A stretch of 64,000 nucleotides of DNA, from NCBI RefSeq assembly GCF_029894425.1, contig NZ_JARXYJ010000001.1, positions 7,336,501 to 7,400,500 on the forward strand, written 5' to 3'. The stretch is from Streptomyces sp. SAI-127. Its GTDB lineage: Bacteria > Actinomycetota > Actinomycetes > Streptomycetales > Streptomycetaceae. Position numbers and translations under genes: made by a program. This document shows positions 32,635 to 41,132 of this stretch, piece by piece; the first letter of the stretch is position 1; each line of letters opens with the position of its first letter. The notes below the pieces were generated by a model. The model was not told the DNA's origin, did not search any database, and was given only the letters and a program-made list of their open reading frames with translations.

Positions 32635-35100
32635 ATGACCGTGACGGAACAGCCCCGGCAGAACGCACACCACCCCACCGACCCCGCCCGTCCGGCCCCG
32701 TCCGACCAGTCCGTGCCCGTGGCTGGTCTGGTGGAGGCCCGCCTGGCGGAGGAGGCGCTCACCGAGCCCGTGAAGGTGCTCCTGAAGGAGGCCATGGGCG
32801 ACGGCGAGCCCCGGGGGACCTCCCCTGCCGGCCGGATCTACCTCGAGTCCGTCGCCGTCGCCCGGTTCCGTGGCATCGGACCGCGCGCCTGGCTCAAGCT
32901 CAGCCCCAGACCCGGCGTGAACCTGGTCGTGGGGCGCAACGGCTCCGGCAAGTCCAGCATCGCTGAGGGCATCGAGACAGCCTTCACCGGTGTGAACATG
33001 CGCTGGCAGGGGCAGCACGCGATGCGCAGCAGCAACTGGCGCAACCTTCACGACACCGACGGCAGGCCGGAGATCGAGGTCAAGCTCGCCATCGAGGGCG
33101 ACACCGGCCGCAGCACCCTTACCCGCACCTGGGAGGGCGACGACTTCGACGTCTCCCGGGCCGAACTCAGGCGACCCGGGCACGGCCGCGCCCCCCTCGA
33201 CGAGGCGGACTGGAAGCAGGCCCTGCGGGACTTCCGGCCCTTCCTGTCCTACGTCGACCTCGACCGCATGATCAGTGGCAAGCCCTCCGAGATGTACGAC
33301 GCCATCGCCACCATCCTCGGCCTGGGGCAGCTCAATGCCGCCGACGGCCGGCTCCGCCAGGAGGCCAAGGCGCTCGAAGACGCGGAGAAGGTGGCGAAGG
33401 CGGAGCTGCCGGACCTCAAGGAGGCGCTGTACGAGTTGGAGGATGACGACCGCGCGGTCCAGGCACTCGTCGCCGTCGACACGGGGGGAACCCCCGACTT
33501 CGCGACCGTCGAAGCCCTCATCGCCGGTCTGCCCACCGACGCGGACGATGGCCTGCTCGCCCGGCTGCGTGCCGAGGCCGACGTGCAGGGACCCGAGATG
33601 GCGCAGGTCCATGCGGCCCTGGACCGCCTGCGCAATGCCCTCGCCGATGCCGAGGACCTGCGCGGCACCGGCACCGAGGACGCCCTGCGGCGTGCGGAAC
33701 TCCTCGAACGGGCTGTGGCGCACCACGACCGTCACCCCGACGCGGCCGCCTGCCCCGTGTGCGGGACCGACGGGATGCTGGACCCGGCATGGACCGCGGA
33801 CGCCATCGCGCAGATCGCCGCACTGCGGCAGGAGGCGGAGGCAGCAGCGGGCGCGCGGAGCGAACTCCGGTCGGCCGCGCGGGCCGTGCAGGACCTCGTC
33901 CACACGCCCCGACAGATCCCCGCCGCCCTGGCCGACCCGTGGCGCGCCTGGACCGCCTGCCGGACGATCAGTGATCCCGGCGAGCTCGCCCAGCGCGCCC
34001 ACGAGGCGGCCGCCACCCTGGCCGATGCCTGCGCCGCGGTCAAGGAGAACGCCGTCAGGGAACTGGAGAAGCGGGACGAACGCTGGCGCGGGCTCGTCAC
34101 CCGCCTGGCGGGCTGGGCGGAGAGGGCTCGTGCCGTGGAGGCGAACAAGCCCCGGCTGCGGGACATCAGGAAGGCGAGCACCTGGATCAAGGCGCTGGCC
34201 GCCGAGTTGCGGGAACAGCGGATGGAAGGCTTCGCCGACCAGTCGCAGCGCATCTGGGAGCGGCTCCGCCAGGAGAGCAACATCGACCTCAAGGCCGTGA
34301 GCCTGAAGGGCAGCGAGAAGGCCACTGTCCGCAAGCTCGTCATGGATGTCACCGTCGACGGCCAGGAGGCCTCGGCTCTCAGCGTCATGAGCCAGGGCGA
34401 GCAGCACTCCCTCGCGCTGTCTCTGTTCCTGCCCCGGGCCGCCACCGCCGACAGCCCGTTCGGCTTCATCGTCATCGATGACCCCGTGCAGTCCATGGAC
34501 CCCGCCAAGGTCAACGGACTCGCCCAGGTCCTGCACGAGCTCGGTGAGCACCGGCAGGTCGTCGTGTTCACCCACGACACCCGGCTCCAGCGGGCGTTCA
34601 CCAGCCAGGGTCTGCCCGTGACGGTGTTCGAGGTCGAGCGGGGCAAGTCGTCCAAGGTGAAGGTCAAGCCGGTGACAGACCCGGTACGGCAGGCACTCGA
34701 CGACGCGCGGGCCCTCGCCAGTTCCGGTGACCTGCCGTCGGCGGCACGGACCCACGTGCTGCCCAGCCTGTGCCGTATCGCCCTGGAGAACGCCTTCCTC
34801 GAAGCCGCCTGGATCCGGCATCACCGCTCCGGCGCGCCCGAGGACGAGCTGCAGGCCGCCGTCGGCAGCGCCGACAAGCTCATGAAGGTCGCGGCACTGG
34901 CCCTGTTCGGCGACGCCGGCCGGACCGGCGACGTCTACCGGGAACTGCGCACCCTTTGCGGACCGCGTGCTGTGGACCTCCTCAAGGAGTGCCAGAACGG
35001 CGCCCACGCCACGGGAGCGCAGATCACCGACCCCCACCGATTCGTGGACGACATCGAGATCATGGCGCAGAAGGTGCGCAAGCCGGGGGTGACCGCGTGA
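32635..35100 (+). CDS. Rad50/SMC-like ATPase with single CxxC hook
   Basis: This 821-residue ABC-class ATPase starts at the ATG with GGAGGAA upstream. Walker A is GRNGSGKSS (residues ~100-108), preceded by VARFRGIG. Helical arms follow on both sides of a CPVCG motif at residues ~373-377, which resembles the zinc hook of Rad50. The ABC signature is MSQGEQHSLALS (~584), Walker B FIVIDDPVQSMD (~610), and the switch His is in VVVFTHD (~643). About 135 residues after the head are helical and contain IALENAFLEAAWIRHH and KECQNGAHA. The stop overlaps the next start (TGATG). Such ATPases with small partners next to restriction genes belong to phage-defence-type systems. It could also be a DNA repair factor. 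Confidence 0.85.
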   Translation: MTVTEQPRQNAHHPTDPARPAPSDQSVPVAGLVEARLAEEALTEPVKVLLKEAMGDGEPRGTSPAGRIYLESVAVARFRGIGPRAWLKLSPRPGVNLVVGRNGSGKSSIAEGIETAFTGVNMRWQGQHAMRSSNWRNLHDTDGRPEIEVKLAIEGDTGRSTLTRTWEGDDFDVSRAELRRPGHGRAPLDEADWKQALRDFRPFLSYVDLDRMISGKPSEMYDAIATILGLGQLNAADGRLRQEAKALEDAEKVAKAELPDLKEALYELEDDDRAVQALVAVDTGGTPDFATVEALIAGLPTDADDGLLARLRAEADVQGPEMAQVHAALDRLRNALADAEDLRGTGTEDALRRAELLERAVAHHDRHPDAAACPVCGTDGMLDPAWTADAIAQIAALRQEAEAAAGARSELRSAARAVQDLVHTPRQIPAALADPWRAWTACRTISDPGELAQRAHEAAATLADACAAVKENAVRELEKRDERWRGLVTRLAGWAERARAVEANKPRLRDIRKASTWIKALAAELREQRMEGFADQSQRIWERLRQESNIDLKAVSLKGSEKATVRKLVMDVTVDGQEASALSVMSQGEQHSLALSLFLPRAATADSPFGFIVIDDPVQSMDPAKVNGLAQVLHELGEHRQVVVFTHDTRLQRAFTSQGLPVTVFEVERGKSSKVKVKPVTDPVRQALDDARALASSGDLPSAARTHVLPSLCRIALENAFLEAAWIRHHRSGAPEDELQAAVGSADKLMKVAALALFGDAGRTGDVYRELRTLCGPRAVDLLKECQNGAHATGAQITDPHRFVDDIEIMAQKVRKPGVTA

Positions 35101-35468
35101 TGAGCACTCCCACCACCTCGGTCGAGGAGCTCCTGCTGACGGCCGATCAGCTGCTTGCCGCCCGTACGGGCGCCACGGCCGCCGGCCGGCACCGCGGAGC
35201 CTCCCTCGCTCTGCGGACCGCCCTGGAGCTCTCCGTCGACCGCGTGCTCGACGCCGCGGTGCCAGGGCTCGCCGACACCACGATGCGGGCCAAGCTGCTG
35301 TGCCTCCACTGCTACACCGCGGCGGAGACCGCTCGCCGCACCAACGCCGTCTGGTCGCACCTCTGCCTGGGATGCCACTACCACCAGTACGAGATCGGCC
35401 CTACCCACGACCAGGTTCGCGCCTGGCGGACGGAGGTCGGTGAGCTGGTCGGGACGTTGACCATCTGA
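35100..35468 (+). CDS. small Cys/His-rich partner of the Rad50-like ATPase
   Basis: This 122-residue protein is translationally coupled to the ATPase (TGATG overlap). Its first half is helical (VEELLLTADQLLAARTGA, GASLALRTALELSVDRVLDAAVPGL), reminiscent of HEPN-type or other four-helix folds. The second half carries LLCLHCY, then HLCLGCHYHQYE. These give two CxxC pairs plus His residues, enough for a zinc site. The final TI-stop is normal, so the gene looks complete. I do not recognise a named family. Coupling implies equimolar production and a stable complex with the ATPase. Confidence 0.7.
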   Translation: MSTPTTSVEELLLTADQLLAARTGATAAGRHRGASLALRTALELSVDRVLDAAVPGLADTTMRAKLLCLHCYTAAETARRTNAVWSHLCLGCHYHQYEIGPTHDQVRAWRTEVGELVGTLTI

Positions 35469-35562
35469 CTGTTTGTTATCAGCAGGTCTCTGATAGTTAT
35501 TTCGGCGGGGCCGGGCGTATGCCCGTCGCAGCGTCCTCCGGGGTGTTGCAAGGGGAGGGGAT

Positions 35563-35814
35563 ATGTACATGGGCACCACCACGCGCGAAGAGATCATCGC
35601 CTTCGAGCAGAAGGCGGTGGATCGTGCCTACGACTGCTATGCCGCGCGGCTGGCCGAAATGACCGGGGGCTCGGTCGCGTGCTCTGACCGGGAAGGTTCA
35701 CCGGGGCGCAGGTCGGGACGAGTGGATGGGACGCGATCTGGTCGGGGGCATGCATCAGCCACTGTGGAAACAGTTGGACACGTCCTGGACTCTCCACGAC
35801 GATTCGAGCTGTGA
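35563..35814 (+). pseudogene. truncated N-terminal gene fragment (possibly HelD-type helicase)
   Basis: A good ribosome binding site (GGGGAGGGG) precedes the ATG, and the first ~35 residues (REEIIAFEQKAVDRAYDCYAARLAEMTGG) look like a genuine protein start. They resemble the N-terminal coiled segment of HelD-type superfamily 1 ATPases, where EQ..VD..Y..L recurs. After that the frame turns into Arg/Gly/Ser-rich sequence without structure and stops at 35814. Most likely a larger gene was cut off by a deletion or rearrangement. The HelD link is tentative. The stop overlaps the GTG of the GNAT gene. Confidence 0.45.
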
Positions 35815-36359
35815 CAGACAAAGTCGAGCGCCGGACCCCGGCACCCACGAGCCCGAAGTCCGTGCGATTTGTTGAGTTGTCGAGCACGACCATGAGGGCC
35901 TTGCTGAAGGACGACCTGGCTCGCGCGAGTGCCGAAGCAGGTGTCGCTCTCACCGAGTACTTCGTCACCGACACGGCAAAGTGGGTGTGGCAGTATCGGG
36001 TCAATCAGCTGACCTCGGACCCGGGTTACACGGGGTGGCTCACTGAGATTGTGGTGGCCGAGCCGGAAGGTGCCGTCGTGGGGTATGCCGGGTTCCATGG
36101 GCCGCCGGATGAGGCGGGGATGGTGGAGCTCGGTTACTCGGTGGTCCCCGTCTACCGTCGTCAGGGCTACGCCAGGGCGATGCTGACCGCGTTGGTGCAT
36201 CGGGCCGTTGCCGAAGCCCGAGTCGGGACCGTGCGGGTGACGATCAGTCCTGACAACGCCGCATCCCTGGCCACGATTTCGGGGTTTGGCTTTGTGGAGG
36301 TCGGAGAGCAATGGGACGAGGAAGACGGCCTCGAAGTCATATTTGAAGTTCCTGTCTGA
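35811..36359 (+). CDS. GNAT family N-acetyltransferase
   Basis: This 182-residue protein has a GNAT fold. GWLTEIVVAEPEGAVVGYAGFHGPPDEAGMVELGYSVVP forms the central strands (residues ~75-115). YRRQGYARAMLTALVHRAV is the acetyl-CoA pyrophosphate loop (Q/RxxGxG/A type) with its helix, and VRVTISPDNAASLATISGFGFVEVG gives the C-terminal strand and alpha4. The fold and order match RimJ-like small-molecule or protein acetyltransferases. The start is GTG at 35811, overlapping the upstream fragment by four bases. The substrate is unknown. The next gene, an IS630 transposase on the other strand, ends one base after this stop. Confidence 0.85.
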   Translation: MTDKVERRTPAPTSPKSVRFVELSSTTMRALLKDDLARASAEAGVALTEYFVTDTAKWVWQYRVNQLTSDPGYTGWLTEIVVAEPEGAVVGYAGFHGPPDEAGMVELGYSVVPVYRRQGYARAMLTALVHRAVAEARVGTVRVTISPDNAASLATISGFGFVEVGEQWDEEDGLEVIFEVPV

Positions 36360-37538
36360 TCAAGCTGCTGCTGGAAGAGGTCGGCCTCCCCAGCGGATGC
36401 CTCTCTCGCTTCGGATGCGGGCGCGTTCCTTGCGCTGGGCGGCGAGCACGTCGGGGTGGCGGGCGTTGGCGTTGCGCCAGCGCAGGTAGGCGTGCAGGGC
36501 GCGGGTCTGCACGGTGTGGTTGTGGTGGTTCGAGTTGGCGATGGTGAACTGCCTCAGCGGTCCAAAGTGTGCCTCGATCGGGTTTGTCCACGAGGCGTAG
36601 GTCGGGGTGAAGCACAACTCGACCTTGTGCTTCTTCGCCCAGCGCCGGATGTCGGCGCCCTTGTGGGCGGACAGGTTGTCCATGATCACGTAGATCGGGG
36701 CGCCGTCGGGCCGTGCGGCGCGGATCGATTTCAGCGCGGCGAGAGTGTTCGCGGCGCCCTTCTTGCGGCGGTTGACGCCCCACAAGCGGTCGTCGCCGAC
36801 CGAGTAGCAGCCGTGGAAGTACCGGACTCCGTGGGTGCGATGGTAGGTGGCGGGCAACCGGTCGGGACGCCGTTGCTCGGCCCAGCCAGAGCCCGCAATG
36901 GGGCGGATGCCGAGCGGGCCGAACTCGTCGAAGGCAAAGACGCGGTCCGGGAAGCGGTCCAGGACGTGCTCGATGCGGTCGAGTTTGGTGTCGCGCTCGG
37001 GGTCTGGTGATTCCTTCCAGGTCTTGGTGCGCTGGAAGGTGATGCCGCGGCGGGCGAGCAGGCAGCGTAATGCTTCGCGGCCGATGCGGATGATCCGGCC
37101 GTGGATTTTACGCAGGTAGGCGGCGAGTTTGCGGATCGACCAGCGGGTGAAGGGCTGGCCGAGCTTGGCGGGTCGGGTGGTGGCCGTTTGGATGACGAAG
37201 TCCTCGTCGTCAGGGCTGAGTTGGCGGGGACGGCCTCCCGCCCATTGAGGGTCCAGGCAGGCCAGGCCGATCTCGTTGAACCGGTGGATCACGTCCCGGA
37301 CGGTGTCCTCGTCGGCCTGCACCAGTTGCGCGATCACCGGCACGCGGTTCCCGCCGGCCGAGGCCAGCAGCATCATCGCGCGCCGGTATCGCACCGAACT
37401 CGTGCTGCCACGACGCACGATCTGCTGCAGCCGCTGACCTTCCTGGTCGGTCAGTCTGCGCACACGGACAGGCTCAGCCACCGCGTCTCCAGCGGTCGGA
37501 TCGGACGTCACCGCACATCCAACCGCCACGACCACCAA
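36360..37538 (-). mobile_element. IS630-family transposase
   Basis: The 392-residue product has an N-terminal HTH region (RVPVIAQLVQADEDTVRDVIHRFNEIGLACLDPQWAGGRPRQLS) and a winged helix (GQPFTRWSIRKLAAYLRK). Its DDE catalytic domain shows FAFDEFGPLG (first D), YVIMDNLSAHKGADIRRW (second D), and TPTYASWTNPIEAHFGPLRQFT (E), the IS630/Tc1-mariner signature. The frame is complete, so the element may still be active. I could not identify matching terminal inverted repeats or the TA duplication by eye. The exact start is uncertain; the first ~25 residues may not be translated. Confidence 0.92.
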
Positions 37539-38068
37539 CCCGGCGAACCTACGCGGTCACAGCATTAGCGAACGGCACCTCTGCACGGTGCGGCCCCTGG
37601 ATGCGTCCGGGGGCCTTCGCCGTTCCCAGGGTTGAGCAGGGACAACGTCTCAGATCGTGTCCACAAGTAGTCCACGGACCCCGGCATACGGCCACTCAGA
37701 GCGGCATACGGCTGCACATACGCGAAGACCCCGGCCTCAGCGTTTCCGCTGGTGACGGGATCTTTGGGCACCTCATGAAGGGTGCCCCCGGCAGGATTCG
37801 AACCTGCGCACACGGCTCCGGTGGCCCCGTGTCTCCTCACAGGAGATCAGGGGCGCGCGGAGCCCATGAACGTCGCGCTGGAGACTGGCTATGGGACGGC
37901 GGACATGTTCACGAAGGACCGCCAGTTTCCGCAGGATGCGCTCGCTGACTGATCATCCCGCGTTCTGGCTACTCCCGGACGATCTTGACCTGCTCTGACT
38001 TTCCGCATCCGTCGCCGTGTCTGTGCCTGCTCCTGGTTGGAATTGGACCAGGAGCGGTGCCCGTGCGC
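37539..38068. other. gap holding a tRNA scar and short remnants
   Basis: Besides the tRNA fragment listed separately, the gap has GGGCACC/GGTGCCC (37766-37787), a hairpin at the tRNA 3' end, and a short plus-strand frame (37866-37952, MNVALETGYGTADMFTKDRQ...) that looks like a protein C-terminus but is not recognised. Nothing else is supported. Confidence 0.45.
37784..37821 (-). tRNA. 3' fragment of tRNA-Arg(CCG), probable attachment-site remnant
   Basis: On the minus strand 38 bases read from CCGG of the anticodon loop through the 3' anticodon stem (GCCGT), variable loop, the T-arm GCAGGTTCGAATCCTGC and the acceptor strand CGGGGGC. This matches the 3' half of actinobacterial tRNA-Arg(CCG). 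The 5' half (acceptor strand and D-arm) is absent, and the sequence beyond CCGG is unrelated. Integrases of actinobacterial elements recombine in tRNA 3' ends, so this is most simply an att remnant. It is not a functional tRNA. Confidence 0.8.
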
Positions 38069-40642
38069 TCAGACTGTGCCCCGCTCCTCCCAGCAACCCC
38101 GGAACCACGCCAGTGTCTCGGCGAGCGATTCGCGGTTGCGGTCCTTCTCCAGCACTGACAGACGGAAGTTGGGGCGCAGCTCCAGCTTGCCCTCCGGGAT
38201 GTCTACGCCCTCCAATTCGTTGAGGCGGGTGAGGAGTTCGGCGCGCAGTGCTCGGTCGGTGAACGGTTCGCGTGCGGCCAGGTACTGGAACACCACCTCC
38301 GCCGTGCCGCCTCGCCCACCGCCCGGGTAGAGCGTCATCGGCCAGATACCGCGGCCCGGCGCGCCCGCCTCCCCGAGCATGAGGAACGCGCTCGTCATGA
38401 CCTGGCCCGCCCCGTGCCCGATCCAGCCGCCGAGCTTCTCCCATCGGGCGAAGAGCGCGCGTACCGCCTCGACCGTCTCGGGGGAGTCGTCCGCCGCGAG
38501 CTGGCGGAAGAACCGGTCGGCGCGCGTCTCCTCGCCCTGGCTGCCGCCCGGCGTCCGCTGTGCGGTGTCCTCGCCCTCAGTCCGGTCGTCGTCCTCATTG
38601 ACCAGCAGCGCGAGGTCGTCGGCGGTGAGGCGCTGGACCGGATCGGCGGATCCGGTCGCCGTGAACCTGATGCCGTCGGCGGTCAGCCGGGAGCGGACGT
38701 CGCCGCCCTCGTCCTCAGATGTCCAGCGGAATCCCTCGGAGACCCTGCCCTCGGAGGTGAGCACCCGATACGCGTTGGCCAACCCCGGTGTTCCCGCCAG
38801 GTGGTTGCCCACAGCCTGGGCTCCGGAGCCGAGGAACGCGGCGAGATCCCCGTACGACGTCCACATGCCGTGGGGGAGCGCCGCGAGCACCTGGTGTGCC
38901 AAGTGCCAGTCCCGGCTGCGCTCCGCGCGGCCGACTCCGCGCAGAGGGGCCGGCCACAACGCGACTGCACGGTCAGTGAGTTCGTCGGCGCGCGCGAAGA
39001 TCTCCTTTGCGCCCCACCGTTCGGTGGCGGCGATGCGGCGGTTCATCTCCAGGTGGCTGCCTTGGAGCAAGCCCTGTTTGCGCTCGAAGGGGTGGTTCGA
39101 CAGCTCCGAGTTGACTGCGGTGAGCGTCAAGTTGCCGAGGGTGTGCTGCAGCCGGGAGTGCAGGTCCTCCACGCGCTCTCCGGCGGCCACATCCTCGGCC
39201 AGCATCCGGAGCCACTCGTCGCCGGGCGACTGCGGCATGACGTGCTCGATGGTGAGCTGCGCGGCGGCGAAGTCCACCGGTTCCGGATGCTCGTAGCTCT
39301 CCTCCAGCCGCTGTAGCACCATCTTGCGCTGCTGGGGCCGTCCGAACTGGTAGAAGGGTGCCTTCCGGATCTTCTCGCGCAGCTCGTCGTCGGCGGGCCA
39401 GAACCGGTTGTCGGCGGAAAGCAACTGGTGCAGTCCGTCGGCGACGGGCACGTCGAGAGGGAGCTGCCCGGGCACGGCCTGGAAGATCCTGTTGAGGTTG
39501 TTGGGCGGCACCCGGCAGATCATCCGGCGCACCAGGAAGCTCTCGATGTACGACATCGCACGGGCCGTGTCCGAGGAGTCGAGGGACCCCCGCTCGCGCC
39601 GGTCGAGCAGCAGCATCAGCGCGGGATAGGTGACCTGGGCCTGCCAGGCGTCCAGGCGGTGCAGTTGGGCGCGGACCGATGTGTCCGGCTCCTCCTCGGG
39701 GTGCAGCAGGCGGCGGAAGAGAGCGGCACTGCGGTGCAACTCCCTGATGTAGGCCTCGATGTCCTCCTCGCTCGCCTTGCTGCGCTCGAAGCGTTGCTGC
39801 TGAGCCGCATAGAGGTCCTGGCGGCGCACCCGGTCGTCGCCGTCGAGGACCAGTTGCAGCCACATGAGCTGTTCCAGCTCTTCGTTGCTCAGACTGGCCT
39901 GCAGCGGCAGCCAATAGGTCTCGTAGACGTGCTCACCGCGGGTGGGCAACTTCATGAACAGGTAGTTGCGCAGCAGGTCCGCCTGGCTGAGCTTGAGTCC
40001 GGTGTTGTTCAGGGACTCGAAGATGCGGTGCACGTTGTCCCCGCGCTCGGCGGTCACCGCCACCAGCGTCAGCCGGGAGGTGATGGCCTGCTCGATGCGG
40101 AACACGTCCTGCGGGGCGGCGGGATCGGCCGCCTCGACCAGCTTGCGGCGGAAGAAGGTGTAGGCAGCTGCGACACCGCCGCCGGCGGCCTGTTCCGTGA
40201 GCGGGCCACGGACGTGCGCGGCGAACTGCGACCGGTCCGCCTGGGTCGGCAGCAGCCGGAAGTGGTCACTGCCGTTCTGCCACTTGTTGATCAGGTATTG
40301 CTCGTCGATGCGCTCGGCATCACGCGGCTGGGCGTCCCTGACGTGATCGCGGATCGCGGCCAGGGCGAGGGAGAGTGTGGTCAGCCTCTGCTGGCCATCG
40401 ACGACAAGCCAGCGAGGGAACGTCGCATCGTTCTGCGGCGACGGCGCGAGGACGACGGACCCCAGGAAATGCGTGTTCGCCTTCTCGCCGCGCTCGATCA
40501 ACTCGGCCTGCTCCAGGATGTCGCTCCACAGCTGCTTGAGCTGCTTATCCGTCCAGGAGTACGTCCGCTGGTAGAGCGGCACCTGGAACTGCTGGGCCCT
40601 CCCCTGCACGAGATCGGCGAACAGCGTCTCCTTCGCCTGCAT
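38069..40642 (-). CDS. GmrSD-like DUF262/DUF1524 nuclease with alkyltransferase-like domain
   Basis: This 857-residue protein starts at 40642 with GGGGGGA upstream. Residues ~1-330 form the DUF262 (ParB-like) domain with the diagnostic WLVVDGQQRLTTL (~78-90) and VPLYQRTYSW. Residues ~440-560 hold DUF1524, an HNH-type nuclease: LTIEHVMPQSP (His), then LGNLTLTAVNSELSNHPFERK. Both are the parts of GmrSD type IV enzymes that cut modified phage DNA using NTP. Residues ~578-645 (LAHQVLAALPHGMWTSYGDLAAFLGSGAQAVGNHLAG) resemble the DNA-binding half of MGMT/ATL proteins but lack the PCHR cysteine, so they would bind rather than repair. A ~160-residue C-terminal domain follows, also found in related proteins. 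Confidence 0.85.
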   Translation of the reverse strand: MQAKETLFADLVQGRAQQFQVPLYQRTYSWTDKQLKQLWSDILEQAELIERGEKANTHFLGSVVLAPSPQNDATFPRWLVVDGQQRLTTLSLALAAIRDHVRDAQPRDAERIDEQYLINKWQNGSDHFRLLPTQADRSQFAAHVRGPLTEQAAGGGVAAAYTFFRRKLVEAADPAAPQDVFRIEQAITSRLTLVAVTAERGDNVHRIFESLNNTGLKLSQADLLRNYLFMKLPTRGEHVYETYWLPLQASLSNEELEQLMWLQLVLDGDDRVRRQDLYAAQQQRFERSKASEEDIEAYIRELHRSAALFRRLLHPEEEPDTSVRAQLHRLDAWQAQVTYPALMLLLDRRERGSLDSSDTARAMSYIESFLVRRMICRVPPNNLNRIFQAVPGQLPLDVPVADGLHQLLSADNRFWPADDELREKIRKAPFYQFGRPQQRKMVLQRLEESYEHPEPVDFAAAQLTIEHVMPQSPGDEWLRMLAEDVAAGERVEDLHSRLQHTLGNLTLTAVNSELSNHPFERKQGLLQGSHLEMNRRIAATERWGAKEIFARADELTDRAVALWPAPLRGVGRAERSRDWHLAHQVLAALPHGMWTSYGDLAAFLGSGAQAVGNHLAGTPGLANAYRVLTSEGRVSEGFRWTSEDEGGDVRSRLTADGIRFTATGSADPVQRLTADDLALLVNEDDDRTEGEDTAQRTPGGSQGEETRADRFFRQLAADDSPETVEAVRALFARWEKLGGWIGHGAGQVMTSAFLMLGEAGAPGRGIWPMTLYPGGGRGGTAEVVFQYLAAREPFTDRALRAELLTRLNELEGVDIPEGKLELRPNFRLSVLEKDRNRESLAETLAWFRGCWEERGTV

Positions 40643-40938
40643 CGTGGTCCCCCCTTGGCAGTTGATGCGGTCGTGGCACGTGGGAACGACCATAGGGCTT
40701 CCCGCTTACAGCCACGGAAATGCTTCAGTTCTCGTCCAACACGCGCACCACAGCGCGTAGGCGCCATGCTGACCGGAAGACCAGTACGAGGTGCTCTGGC
40801 TGCTCATCGAGGGCATCGCCCCGACGACATCTCACTACGGCGCGTGGCCGTCGTACGGCCGGAGCCGTCCGCACGCTTGAGACCTTGGGAGCGATTGAGT
40901 TCGGGGCGCGCTGGCCTGGCGGATCGGCTGTTGGGTGA

Positions 40939-41130
40939 TCAGCAGGCGGCCTGTCGGGCGAGCACGAGTTCGGTGCTGGGCTTGCGGTGGGTCGCCGTGC
41001 GGGTGGAGCGGTCGGAGAGGAGTCCGACGATGGCGAGGTGGGTCTCGGTGTAGGTCTCGCGCCGTTCGGTGAATCTCTGGAGGGGCCGCCACCGCTTGTA
41101 CCCGGCGGTGGTGTGCTCCACGCAGCAGCT
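40939..41130 (-). pseudogene. C-terminal remnant of an IS5-type transposase
   Basis: The minus strand reads CVEHTTAGYKRWRPLQRFTERRETYTETHLAIVGLLSD to a stop at 40939. The pattern VE.T...Y.R...LQR..ERRE matches the C-terminal DDE block (VERT...LxRxxERR) of IS5-family transposases. No start or N-terminal part is adjacent. The rest of the 40643-40938 gap shows no gene. Confidence 0.6.
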
Positions 41131-41132
41131 TC

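Noticed and set aside
35477..35495. Hairpin TATCAG/CTGATA after the small ATPase partner as a terminator
   Set aside because: The stem is only 6 bp, A/T-rich and has no T-run; too weak to call.
37601..37948. 115-codon frame over the tRNA scar
   Set aside because: It spans the tRNA fragment and contains no protein-like segment or ribosome binding site.
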